A DNA stretch of 43,227 nucleotides from contig CAZKLP010000001.1 of NCBI GenBank assembly GCA_964553885.1, positions 1-43,227 on the forward strand. The letters run 5' to 3'. Below the pieces are notes generated by a model. That model searched no databases. It had not been told where the DNA came from and saw nothing but the letters and a program-made list of their open reading frames with translations. The stretch is from JACPHB01 sp964553885 (lineage in GTDB: Bacteria > Patescibacteriota > Minisyncoccia > UBA10092). Both the position numbers and the translations under genes were made by a program. Within the stretch, counting starts at the first letter, position 1; every line of letters begins with the position of its first letter. Shown here piece by piece: positions 1 to 6,618 of the stretch.

Positions 1-326
1 CGAAAGGATTTTTTCTGGCTCCTTTCTGGGATGGTTACCGGCCCGCTAAACTTACCGCCGTTTTAAAAAAGAAGAGCGGGAATTTCGGGGTCTTCTGCTA
101 CCTGACCATTCCTCCGACGGTTCAAGTACTCCCCGATTCAGTCGTTATCTATGTTCTTGAAAAGACAATGGCAGATGAAAAAGAAATTTATCTGATACCA
201 GGCGATACCGCTATCCGCATTGAATTTTCAGCCGGGACAACGATTCTGGAAAACGCGCTTGAAGACGCCGTTCCTATTACGCTTGCCGATTTTTTGCGCT
301 CAAGAAAACTCATAAAAGAGGAATAA
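1..326 (+). CDS. 3' end of an unknown protein gene (partial)
   Basis: An open frame enters from the left edge (codons in phase with position 3) and ends at TAA 324-326, giving the last 107 residues. The segment is soluble-looking, with alternating hydrophobic and charged stretches, no membrane helix, and no motif I recognise; it ends in a basic and acidic tail (RSRKLIKEE). The start lies outside the window. It is the only plus-strand gene in the first 3.5 kb and is followed within 12 nt by a strong terminator, so it is probably the last gene of its transcript. Function unknown. Confidence 0.7.
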   Translation, partial: KGFFLAPFWDGYRPAKLTAVLKKKSGNFGVFCYLTIPPTVQVLPDSVVIYVLEKTMADEKEIYLIPGDTAIRIEFSAGTTILENALEDAVPITLADFLRSRKLIKEE

Positions 327-336
327 ATTTATAATT

Positions 337-371
337 AAACTAACCAAAGATCTGGTTAGTTTTTATTTTTT
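337..371 (+). terminator. Intrinsic terminator after the partial gene
   Basis: A perfect 10-bp stem (AAACTAACCA / TGGTTAGTTT) with a 6-nt loop is followed by a T-rich tail. It sits 11 nt after the stop codon of the partial gene. The A-rich left flank could also let it stop transcription from the other strand. Confidence 0.85.
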
Positions 372-426
372 AAATTATTCCACTTGCAGACAATCGTCTT
401 TAATTGGTACAAAAAGATTTTCAGAC

Positions 427-878
427 AATACGCCATCCGAGTGGCGTATTCAACAAAGCCCTGCCAACTTAATAAAAATAATGTAATATTTATTAAAACT
501 TACCACTTAATAACCGATCGGAAATTAAGTAGTTAAATTTTATTTTGCGGTCTGCCTGTAGTTTTGCCGAAGGCGGGGCGAGGCATTGACTTTTCCAACG
601 TGATGGAATTATACAACTCTGCTTGAACGGTTTTCGCTCCGACGCAAGGTCGGAGCGAGGAAAGTCTTCCCGCCTGCGTGGCCGAAGCCACTTCGGCGAG
701 GCTGGGGAGCCGCACCGTCTTCAACCCTGAGGGTCTCAGACCCGAATGGGCTAACAATTTTCCCGCTACATATTTAAAACTTTAGAAGGCGGGATTGCGT
801 TTTGTAACTTCGCTTTGCTCAGACAAAACGGGAACAAGTTTTTCTTTGGCGGCATACTCTTGCAGCTCTACGAGCTGC
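427..878. repeat. Cluster of unrelated short palindromes (no intact gene)
   Basis: At least seven inverted repeats lie in about 450 bp: 427-450 (9-bp arms), 505-530 (26-bp dyad centred on CCGATCGG), 553-585 (outer TGCCT/AGGCA), 635-657 (CGCTCCGAC/GTCGGAGCG), 681-697 (GCCGAAG/CTTCGGC), 727-743 (overlapping CTGAG/CTCAG and GGGTC/GACCC) and 798-830 plus 862-878, the last two inside the recombinase stump. The 74-codon minus-strand reading frame here is just translated palindromes. The stretch 371-781 holds no gene I can support. It looks like repeat accumulation next to decayed mobile DNA. Confidence 0.8.
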
Positions 879-946
879 GCTTCAATACTTAACACCTGTC
901 TTTCGTCCTCCTCTGTGCTTTTTCTTGCGTAAAGTATATATCTCAT
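782..946 (-). pseudogene. Truncated serine recombinase (N-terminal stump)
   Basis: A 54-codon minus-strand frame starts MRYILYARKSTEEDERQ and continues VLSIEAQLVELQEYAAKEK. This is the start of the resolvase/invertase catalytic domain: the YARKS motif carries the nucleophilic serine, and the following helix is typical of large serine recombinases of CPR genomes. The frame then stops (TAA 782-784) after NPAF, where an intact enzyme continues for several hundred residues. The last third overlaps a palindrome (798-830), so a repeat insertion or deletion may have broken the gene. It lies just downstream of tRNA-Tyr on the same strand. It is too short to be active. Confidence 0.75.
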
Positions 947-1018
947 ATTTTCGTTGGGTTAAAGATTAAAAAATTTTCTTCCCCCAAAATTAAAATATGG
1001 TTCGAGCCGATGTGATAA

Positions 1019-1101
1019 TGCGCAGGGAGGGATTCGAACCCCCGAAGCCCGAAGGCGCGAGATTTACAGTCTCGTGTAATTGACCGCTCTACCACCTGCG
1101 C
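1019..1101 (-). tRNA. tRNA-Tyr (GTA)
   Basis: The minus strand folds as a class II tRNA: acceptor GCGCAGG/CCTGCGC, anticodon stem CGAGA/TCTCG around loop CTGTAAA (anticodon GTA), a long variable arm, and T-loop TTCGAAT. The discriminator is A and CCA is not encoded. Its 5' end is 3 nt from the stop codon of the endonuclease-like gene, so both probably share a transcript. Confidence 0.95.
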
Positions 1102-1104
1102 TTA

Positions 1105-1482
1105 CTATAAAACTTTATACCTACTATATTTAATATTTTCAACGGCAAGTTCATTCCTATACACTACCGATTTCCACGGAATTTCATACAGAGCATTTCT
1201 TTCTGTATAAACAAACAAAACATCAAAAGCATCATCTGAATATTTTTTAGCATAATTATAAGATTGATTTCCTCCTGTAATCCTCAAGCCAACCCGACAT
1301 TGATTTTTACTTTTATAAAGTCCTGCGAATTTAACCTGGACTCGTTTTATTTTTCCTCCCCTCTCTATGATCAAATCATAATGCCTCTTATTGCCGATAG
1401 GCAAACAAACTTCATAGTTATTTTTTATATAATAATTTATTGCCTGCCCAACCGCTAAATCGCCTTTCATTTTAGTATTCAT
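1105..1482 (-). CDS. PD-(D/E)XK endonuclease-like protein between tRNA genes
   Basis: A 125-residue protein of the PD-(D/E)XK fold, resembling the I-Ssp6803I-type homing endonuclease group (PDDEXK_5). Visible motifs are KGDLA near residues 6-10, HYDLIIE with Asp36, and RVQVK with Gln49 and Lys51, giving a D-x12-Q-x-K active site in which Gln replaces the usual acidic residue, as in I-Ssp6803I. A TTG nine bases upstream lies inside the -10 box, so I chose the ATG at 1482, which makes the mRNA nearly leaderless. The gene sits between tRNA-Thr (47 nt upstream) and tRNA-Tyr (3 nt downstream). Family members are often tied to tRNA introns, but no intron is visible here. It could instead be a domesticated nuclease. 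Confidence 0.75.
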   Translation of the reverse strand: MNTKMKGDLAVGQAINYYIKNNYEVCLPIGNKRHYDLIIERGGKIKRVQVKFAGLYKSKNQCRVGLRITGGNQSYNYAKKYSDDAFDVLFVYTERNALYEIPWKSVVYRNELAVENIKYSRYKVL

Positions 1483-1490
1483 ATGAATCA

Positions 1491-1519
1491 ATTATAGCAG
1501 AGTATAGTGCTGATGTAAA
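1491..1519 (-). promoter_or_regulatory. Promoter of the endonuclease-like gene
   Basis: On the minus strand TTTACA (1514-1519) and TATAAT (1491-1496) are 17 bp apart. The predicted transcription start falls within a few bases of the ATG at 1482, implying a leaderless or nearly leaderless message. It would also transcribe tRNA-Tyr. Confidence 0.7.
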
Positions 1520-1537
1520 TAAAGTAAAAAGAACCAG

Positions 1538-1610
1538 AGCCAACGCGCGGAATCGAACCGCGGACCTACTCCTTACCATGGAGTTGCTCTACCAACTGAG
1601 CTACGTTGGC
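1538..1610 (-). tRNA. tRNA-Thr (GGT)
   Basis: The minus strand gives a standard 73-nt cloverleaf: acceptor starting GCCAACG, D-arm GCTCAGTTGGTAGAGC, anticodon stem ACTCC/GGAGT with loop ATGGTAA (anticodon GGT), and T-arm GCGGTTCGATTCCGC. No CCA is encoded. Only one base separates its 5' end from the stop codon of the upstream protein gene, so it is probably released from the rpsB-tsf transcript by processing. Confidence 0.95.
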
Positions 1611-1611
1611 G

Positions 1612-2151
1612 TTATTTTCCTGCCTGTCCGGCAGGCGAGGAAGATTTTTTAGTTTTTAAAGTTTTTTTGTCGGGCTTTATATCAAAAAATTTTTTAGCTG
1701 CTTCGCTTTTTACGGCGAAACCAACCCTTACCTCCGGTTCTGCTGCCGGCATAATAACCTGTTCCTCTTTTTTCTTTTTAGCAAGTTCTTCCCAAAAATC
1801 AGGGACATTGCTGCCACCGCTGTTATCACTATTGACGTTGATCTTTCCGTTTTCATTTTCTGTTTTATCCCGCTGTGAAATCTTGCTTATTAATTTCATT
1901 AAATAATTGTCAGTCTTTAAAAGAGTCGCTCGAAACCTGTGAAGCAGTTTTTGAGTAAACGAAAGTGATTGGTTTTTAATATTATCCATGGGCAGTTGAT
2001 TGATCCACCCAATAAAGCGCGCTTTAAACTTAAAATGAAAATCATTATCATTTTCTTCGTCATCGAGAAATTCAGATAAATGATTAGAAGTAATATATAC
2101 AATGCCGCCAATGGCAGTTATCAATAAAGCTACAGGAATTAAATTAAACAT
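1612..2151 (-). CDS. Membrane-anchored protein of unknown function
   Basis: A 179-residue protein with one N-terminal transmembrane segment (LIPVALLITAIGGIVYI), then an acidic patch (DDEENDND) and a long hydrophilic, Lys-rich tail with predicted helix around the FWEELAKKKKEE segment. No enzymatic motif is visible. The C-terminus (SSSPAGQAGK) is encoded by a short palindrome (1619-1635) that looks like a repeat insertion. It starts 7 nt after tsf and ends one base before tRNA-Thr, so it belongs to the rpsB-tsf operon. I do not recognise the family. Confidence 0.75.
   Translation of the reverse strand: MFNLIPVALLITAIGGIVYITSNHLSEFLDDEENDNDFHFKFKARFIGWINQLPMDNIKNQSLSFTQKLLHRFRATLLKTDNYLMKLISKISQRDKTENENGKINVNSDNSGGSNVPDFWEELAKKKKEEQVIMPAAEPEVRVGFAVKSEAAKKFFDIKPDKKTLKTKKSSSPAGQAGK
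1619..1635. repeat. Palindrome at the 3' end of the membrane-protein gene
   Basis: CCTGCC-TGTCC-GGCAGG encodes the PAGQAG tail of the preceding protein. It sits in the last codons before the stop, between the gene and tRNA-Thr. Confidence 0.7.
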
Positions 2152-2158
2152 AATATTA

Positions 2159-2614
2159 CTAATTACTAATTTCTAATCGACAGAATTCACTAACGCGAAT
2201 GTTTTCTCCTAACTTGGCAATATAGTTTTTTATCAAAGCGTCAACGTTAAAATCTTGATCGCGAACGTATGGCTGGGTAAGTAGCCCGTCAATATCTTCG
2301 GGATTCATAGCCGCAACATGCATTGCAAGCTCATGGCCTAACTCTTGGAACTCTTTATTGTGGGCGACGAAATCCGTCTCACACAACAGTTTTAATAAAA
2401 CGCCGATTTTTCCATTAGAATGAATGTAGGAAAAAACCAACCCTTCGCCGGTTTCCCTTTCGGATTTTTTAGCCGCCACCGCTATTCCCCGCTTTTTTAA
2501 GATTTTTAATGCCTCTTCAATCTTGCCATCGGCATTTTCCAGGGCCTCGCGCACCACGTCAATCGATATCCCGGTTATCTCGCGAATTTTTTTAATATCG
2601 TTAATGTTTACCAT
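2159..2614 (-). CDS. tsf: Translation elongation factor Ts (short form)
   Basis: EF-Ts recycles EF-Tu by exchanging GDP for GTP in the cytoplasm. The N-terminal UBA-like helices (residues about 4-40, with REITGISIDVVREALENADG) are followed by the signature CETDFVAHN (about 79-87), which contacts the nucleotide site of EF-Tu. At 151 residues it is about half the usual 280-300 and shorter than the roughly 196-residue Thermus form, keeping only one core subdomain. It lies downstream of rpsB, the standard order, separated by a 100-nt spacer that contains two hairpins. The reduced size fits CPR genomes rather than a damaged gene. Confidence 0.92.
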   Translation of the reverse strand: MVNINDIKKIREITGISIDVVREALENADGKIEEALKILKKRGIAVAAKKSERETGEGLVFSYIHSNGKIGVLLKLLCETDFVAHNKEFQELGHELAMHVAAMNPEDIDGLLTQPYVRDQDFNVDALIKNYIAKLGENIRVSEFCRLEISN

Positions 2615-2639
2615 AATCTTAATTATTTATATATTAACT

Positions 2640-2719
2640 GAGTTGACAGAAAATTTTTTTCCCACTTCGCTACTAAAAATTTTCAGGCAACTCGTTAAAG
2701 CTCGCCTACTCGCTTTAAC
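2640..2719 (-). repeat. Two hairpins in the rpsB-tsf spacer
   Basis: Reading in the gene direction, the rpsB stop codon is inside the first arm of GTTAAAGC-(10)-GCTTTAAC (2694-2719). A second, longer hairpin (2640-2693) follows, with outer arms GAGTTG/CAACTC and inner arms GAAAATTTTT/AAAAATTTTC. They could attenuate or process the transcript between rpsB and tsf. The first again copies a gene's own 3' end in inverted orientation. Confidence 0.65.
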
Positions 2720-3473
2720 CTTGAGGCAGTGCTTTTTCCACTTTAACGTTAATAAGAACGTCTCTAACCGAATTTAAGATGAAACTAATGGAACTAAGAG
2801 CAATATCATTAGCGGGTATCGGATAGTTAAACAGGACTGGATTGGAATTGGTATTAATTATTCCTACAACCGGTATTGATTTTTTATTCGCTTCAACTGC
2901 GGCAATTTTATCATAGTTTCCAGAACTTACCCAAATGGCATCCGGTAATTTATTTAAATTTAAAAGACCACTTAAATATTTTTTTAATTTGGTTATTTTT
3001 TCTTCAATTTTTAAGGCCTCGTATTTGGTGTATTTTTCAAATTCTCCGGATTTTTTTTGACTTTCAAGGTCTTTAAGATAATCAATGCGACGCTTAATGG
3101 TTAGAAAGTTAGTTAATGTTCCGCCAAGCCAACGCTCCGTTACATAAGGCATATCAAGCTCTTCGGCAACGGATTTAACAATATCTTTAGAGGCCAAACC
3201 CGTGCCGACAAATAAAATTATTCCGCCCTTCTTTTTAACCGATATTAGAAAATCAATGGCTTTTACAAGCATATCTCTTGACTGCTCAAGGTCAATGATT
3301 TGAAAAACATTCTTACCGGACCAAATATATGGTTTCATCTTGGGATTGCTGTGAGACCTCAAACTGCCCAAATGAACACCGCTTGAGGCCATAACCTCAA
3401 GATCCTGTTTCCCATCGCTTGAAACCGCGAGGGATTCATTTTTTATTTTTACCGAATCTTTATTAGTTGGCAT
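2715..3473 (-). CDS. rpsB: 30S ribosomal protein S2
   Basis: S2 joins the head and body of the small ribosomal subunit. After a 27-residue charged N-terminal extension the protein has the family pattern MASSGVHLGSLRSHSNPKMK, followed by the VGTGLASKDIV segment, the WLGGTLTN motif and the IPVVGIINTNSNPVLFNYPIPAND signature in the C-terminal third. The 252-residue length is normal. The start at 3473 is the first ATG after the promoter. A 6-bp hairpin (CATTAC/GTAATG, 3481-3495) lies in the leader just before the start and could be an autoregulatory site, which is inference. It heads the operon with tsf. Confidence 0.96.
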   Translation of the reverse strand: MPTNKDSVKIKNESLAVSSDGKQDLEVMASSGVHLGSLRSHSNPKMKPYIWSGKNVFQIIDLEQSRDMLVKAIDFLISVKKKGGIILFVGTGLASKDIVKSVAEELDMPYVTERWLGGTLTNFLTIKRRIDYLKDLESQKKSGEFEKYTKYEALKIEEKITKLKKYLSGLLNLNKLPDAIWVSSGNYDKIAAVEANKKSIPVVGIINTNSNPVLFNYPIPANDIALSSISFILNSVRDVLINVKVEKALPQG

Positions 3474-3504
3474 ATTTTTTCATTACCCAGTAATGACCTC
3501 GTAG

Positions 3505-3533
3505 ATAATACCAAAATAATTTCAAATTGACAA
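3505..3533 (-). promoter_or_regulatory. rpsB promoter, sharing its -35 with the rpmE promoter
   Basis: The minus strand reads TTGTCA (3528-3533), a 17-bp spacer, then TATTAT (3505-3510). Its -35 hexamer overlaps, base for base except one, the TTGACA used in the opposite direction for rpmE. Confidence 0.7.
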
Positions 3534-3560
3534 GAGAGCGCCGCAATGCTAAATTACTAT
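3527..3560 (+). promoter_or_regulatory. rpmE-prfA promoter
   Basis: TTGACA (3527-3532) is followed after 17 bp by TAAATT (3550-3555); TACTAT at 3555-3560 is a less well spaced alternative. The transcript would have a leader of only a few to about ten bases before the ATG at 3570, and no Shine-Dalgarno sequence is visible. Confidence 0.6.
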
Positions 3561-3569
3561 ATACAAAAT

Positions 3570-3806
3570 ATGAAAAAAAACATACATCCTCAATACCATC
3601 CCAAAGCTAAAATTAAATGCATTTGCGGCAACATTTTTACCATTGGTTCAACAAAACCGGAAATTAGCGTTGAAATCTGTTCAAATTGTCATCCATTTTA
3701 CACCGGCAAAGACAAGATTATTGATACCGCCGGCCGCGTTGAACGTTTTAAAAAACGGCTTCAAAAAACCGCTGGTAGTCGTATAAAGAACAAACAATTA
3801 TCGTGA
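3570..3806 (+). CDS. rpmE: 50S ribosomal protein L31
   Basis: A 78-residue L31 that starts at the canonical MKKNIHPQYHP. An in-frame ATG 24 nt upstream lies in the promoter region and adds residues not seen in the family. Zinc-binding cysteines are present as CIC (residues 18-20) and CSNC (about 39-42), followed by HPFYTGKDKIIDTAGRVERF, so this is the zinc-containing form. The stop codon overlaps the GTG start of prfA (GTGA), indicating translational coupling; L31 next to RF1 is a classic gene pair. Confidence 0.95.
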   Translation: MKKNIHPQYHPKAKIKCICGNIFTIGSTKPEISVEICSNCHPFYTGKDKIIDTAGRVERFKKRLQKTAGSRIKNKQLS

Positions 3807-4543
3807 GCGATACCGGAAATAATAAAACGATAATTGAAATAAGAGCGGGAGCAGGCGGCGATGAAGCCGGTCTTTTTGCGTCACAGTTGTGGCGGATGTA
3901 CCGCCGTTTTTTCGAGCGTCTCAATTTTAAAATTGAAATAATTGATTCTTCTGGAGGCCAAACCGAAGGCATTAAAAATTTGACGGCCCAAATAGCAGGA
4001 CGGGGAATTTATGATTTATTAAAATACGAAGCGGGCGTTCATCGCGTTCAAAGAATTCCTCAAACGGAAAAAAGCGGTCGCATCCATACCTCTACCGTAT
4101 CGGTCGCCGTGTTAAAAACGGTTTCGGAAGTAGAAATAAAAATTGAATCAAAAGACCTGCGGATAGACACTTTCCGCTCTTCGGGCGCCGGCGGCCAGAA
4201 TGTAAATAAAGTGGAAACCGCCATAAGAATCATCCATTTGCCGACAGGCTTTGTTGTTGCCTGCCAGTCGCAAAGATCCCAATCGCAAAACCGCGAAGTA
4301 GCAATGAATATTTTGCGCGCTAAATTAGCCGAAATGCAAAAGGAAAAAATCACCGGAGAAACAATGGCGGAAAGGCGCGCGCAGATTGGCACAGCCGATC
4401 GCGCCGAAAAAATCAGAACGTATAATTTTCCGCAGGATAGAATCACCGACCATCGCATTGGAAAATCCTGGCAAAGAATAGAAAAAATATTGGATGGAAA
4501 TTTAGAACCTATAATTGAGGCGCTGACACAAAAACTAAAATAA
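3803..4543 (+). CDS. prfA: Peptide chain release factor 1, lacking domain 1
   Basis: RF1 recognises UAA and UAG and triggers peptide release. The protein has GAGGDEA (about residues 16-22), the decoding tripeptide PQT in RIPQTEKSGRIHTST (about 86-88), matching the RF1 PxT motif rather than the RF2 SPF, and the catalytic GGQ (about 130-132). At 246 residues it lacks the first 100 or so residues found in full-length RF1 (about 360 aa). The GTG start overlaps the L31 stop, and L31 coding sequence occupies the space upstream, so no longer start is possible. TAG does end genes in this window, so an active RF1 is expected. PrfH-like short factors are an alternative, but the PxT motif favours RF1. 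Confidence 0.88.
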   Translation: MSDTGNNKTIIEIRAGAGGDEAGLFASQLWRMYRRFFERLNFKIEIIDSSGGQTEGIKNLTAQIAGRGIYDLLKYEAGVHRVQRIPQTEKSGRIHTSTVSVAVLKTVSEVEIKIESKDLRIDTFRSSGAGGQNVNKVETAIRIIHLPTGFVVACQSQRSQSQNREVAMNILRAKLAEMQKEKITGETMAERRAQIGTADRAEKIRTYNFPQDRITDHRIGKSWQRIEKILDGNLEPIIEALTQKLK

Positions 4544-4603
4544 TACAAAATAAAATTCCTTAGCCCCACTCCTGAAATTTTATTTTGTATTATTTTAGTT
4601 TTT
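4530..4603. terminator. 28-bp perfect inverted repeat, shared terminator of prfA and the transglycosylase gene
   Basis: The left arm (4530-4557) contains the last codons and stop of prfA, and the right arm (4576-4603) is its exact inverted copy. The 18-nt loop contains CTTAGCCCCACTC. A T-run follows on the plus strand. The structure lies between two convergent genes and would terminate both. Confidence 0.85.
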
Positions 4604-4609
4604 ACTAAA

Positions 4610-5884
4610 TTATTTGCTTTTATTCAGAATATCAATATCTTTTTGAATCCGTGCCGCTTCTGCCATAACATTTTTGGCATATATTCTTGCCGTAAGCGAC
4701 GTACTCCATCTGCCGCCTGCAATGTAAATTTTCGCCGCTTTGCTTTCCGCCGCGTACGTTTGCTTGTCGGCGCCGGACTGCGCCAGCATAAGCCCTGAAG
4801 CAGTAAAAGCATCTTCAATGTTCCAAGGCGATGGAGGTCTATGACCGGTTAGGTTAGCAACCGCTGCTTCGTATAAAATCCACGTTGTAGGTATAAATTG
4901 CGCCGGCCCCATAGCCCCTCCCCAACCATAAGATGGTTTTTTTGATACCGGCGTTGAATCGGGGTTTAATCCTAACGCGCTAGTTATCGCGGCAAAAGCG
5001 TTAAAATCACGAGGATGCATATCGGTTCGCCATGTTCCTTTGCCGACGTTACCTCCCCAATCCGATTCAATTTTCACGATTGCCATAAGAAAAGCGGGAC
5101 GAACGCCGGTGTGTTGCGAAGCGGGAATAGCGCGGCTTAATGCTTCTTCAAAGGTCATCTTAAATCCCATTGCCAACTCATATGGCTGGTTTTTTATCTT
5201 TTCTATATCGGCTTGTGTTTTAGCAATTAATTGTTGATAAAGTTTTTCTTGGCCTTTTGTCGTATCAAGCAATTTTTGCTTTTCCTTTTTTGCCGTTTGA
5301 AGCGCGGTTTTTTGTTTGTTTTGGATACGCTTTAATTGCTCTTGTTCGGTTTTATCGCTCTCCAAATTCTCCTTTTCTGTTATAAGTTTTTCTTTAAGAT
5401 CTTTAATTTTTGATAAAGTGGTGTGAATTTGATTTTGAATATTACTGATAGAGTTAAGATCGTTAAAAAAATCCGAAAACTTTCGATTTTTAAGCAAAAA
5501 CCCCAGAAGCGATCCTTCGTCACTTCTCTGAACTTGCTTCAAATATCTGGCTAATAAAATATTTTGTCCTCCTATTTCCTTCTCTTTTAGAGAGATATTT
5601 TTTTCTTTTTGGCCAATGGCTGAAGCCAATTGTTTTATTGTAAGATTAGTAGCGTCAATTTCCGCTTGCGCTTGCTTTATCTGCAGTTCAAATATGGAAA
5701 TCTGATTTGCCAGATTTTGAGCTTCGGTTTGTTTTTTAGCGATTTCTTGGTTGTATTGTTCTATTAGGCCTTCAAGCTGACTGATTTTTGCATCTCTATT
5801 ATCGGTTTGAGAAAAAACGGATGTTGTAGTTATAAAAATTAAAAAAGACAACAAAAAAACAAATGAATAAATTTTTTTTATCAT
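4610..5884 (-). CDS. Secreted coiled-coil protein with lytic transglycosylase domain
   Basis: A 424-residue cell-wall enzyme. An N-terminal signal sequence (residues 1-25, FVFLLSFLIFITTTSVFS) precedes a long coiled coil (about 28-225) like that of PcsB/EnvC-type peptidoglycan hydrolase regulators. The C-terminal half (about 240-424) is a soluble lytic transglycosylase-like domain: AIVKIESDWGG carries the probable catalytic glutamate and GWGGAMGPAQFIPTTW is the substrate-groove motif of MltB-like enzymes. It probably cleaves peptidoglycan outside the membrane during division. It follows rplY by 8 nt and ends at the bidirectional 28-bp terminator. The combination of coiled coil and transglycosylase in one chain is common in CPR genomes. 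Confidence 0.85.
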   Translation of the reverse strand: MIKKIYSFVFLLSFLIFITTTSVFSQTDNRDAKISQLEGLIEQYNQEIAKKQTEAQNLANQISIFELQIKQAQAEIDATNLTIKQLASAIGQKEKNISLKEKEIGGQNILLARYLKQVQRSDEGSLLGFLLKNRKFSDFFNDLNSISNIQNQIHTTLSKIKDLKEKLITEKENLESDKTEQEQLKRIQNKQKTALQTAKKEKQKLLDTTKGQEKLYQQLIAKTQADIEKIKNQPYELAMGFKMTFEEALSRAIPASQHTGVRPAFLMAIVKIESDWGGNVGKGTWRTDMHPRDFNAFAAITSALGLNPDSTPVSKKPSYGWGGAMGPAQFIPTTWILYEAAVANLTGHRPPSPWNIEDAFTASGLMLAQSGADKQTYAAESKAAKIYIAGGRWSTSLTARIYAKNVMAEAARIQKDIDILNKSK

Positions 5885-5892
5885 AATTTGAA

Positions 5893-6618
5893 TTATTTTA
5901 TTGTTTTTTCTTTTTCCTCTTTGAGAGTGGCAGCCGCTTTTTCTTCAGATTCGGTTGCCACTTCTTCAACTTTTTCCTCAATCTTGCCGCTTAAGGCTTC
6001 AATCTCAGCTTCAGATCGAGGCGGAGCCACGGATACCACAGAAGCGGAAATATTTTCTAATCTTTCAACATTTTTAGGCAGTTTAATGTCTTTTACAGTA
6101 ATATTGTCGTCAAAAGTTTTAAGAACCGAAATATCCACTTCAATTTCATGAGGTAAATCCGCGGGTAGAGCTCTAACCGCAAACTCTTGCATAGCTTTAA
6201 CCAAAATACCACCGAGATCAGATACAGCCGGAGCGTCTCTTATAAAGACGAGCGGAATTTTAGCGTCAATTTTTTCATCCATTTTAACTTCATAAAAATC
6301 AATATGCTTTATTTCATCAGTTACGGAATCACGGGAAATATCATGTATCAAAACATTTTTTATATTTCCGCCGTCCCGCCCTTGATGAGACTCGCTCCCT
6401 TCGGGAGCGGCAATAAAAAGTTTTATTAAAGTCGTTTCACCTGCGGATTTAAAAACACGGCCGAATTCCTTACCGTCAACGGTAATTGAAACACTTCCCT
6501 CTTTTCCGCCGCTCCTGGTGGGATAAACCACAGCCGGAATCAACCCTTGATTTCTTAGGATTTTCACTTTTTTCCCAAAAATTTCCCTTTTTTTACTGTT
6601 TAATTCTAAAGTTGTCAT
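5893..6618 (-). CDS. rplY: 50S ribosomal protein L25/CTC (Ctc type)
   Basis: L25 binds 5S rRNA. The N-terminal domain starts MTTLELNSKKREIFGKK, includes LRNQGLIPAVVYP, and is followed by the larger C-terminal TL5/CTC domain (from about HIDFYEV) and an acidic, Ala/Glu/Lys-rich tail. The start at 6618 is chosen over upstream in-frame ATGs because it matches the family start; the gene overlaps the upstream zinc-ribbon gene by 26 nt. Residues about 70-76 (APEGSE) come from a palindrome (6393-6409) placed in the loop before NVLIHD, which looks like an inserted repeat. Length is 241 aa. Confidence 0.93.
   Translation of the reverse strand: MTTLELNSKKREIFGKKVKILRNQGLIPAVVYPTRSGGKEGSVSITVDGKEFGRVFKSAGETTLIKLFIAAPEGSESHQGRDGGNIKNVLIHDISRDSVTDEIKHIDFYEVKMDEKIDAKIPLVFIRDAPAVSDLGGILVKAMQEFAVRALPADLPHEIEVDISVLKTFDDNITVKDIKLPKNVERLENISASVVSVAPPRSEAEIEALSGKIEEKVEEVATESEEKAAATLKEEKEKTIK
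6393..6409. repeat. Palindrome inside rplY
   Basis: CGCTCCC-TTC-GGGAGCG is translated as part of the surface loop between two conserved blocks of L25. The surrounding residues (ESHQGRDGGN) are also absent from the usual family pattern as I know it. Confidence 0.75.

Noticed and set aside
533..757. A 74-codon minus-strand reading frame in the palindrome cluster
   Set aside because: The peptide is translated palindromes (for example the SLAEVASATQAG and PAFGKTTG segments) with no independent coding signal, so it is not annotated as a gene.
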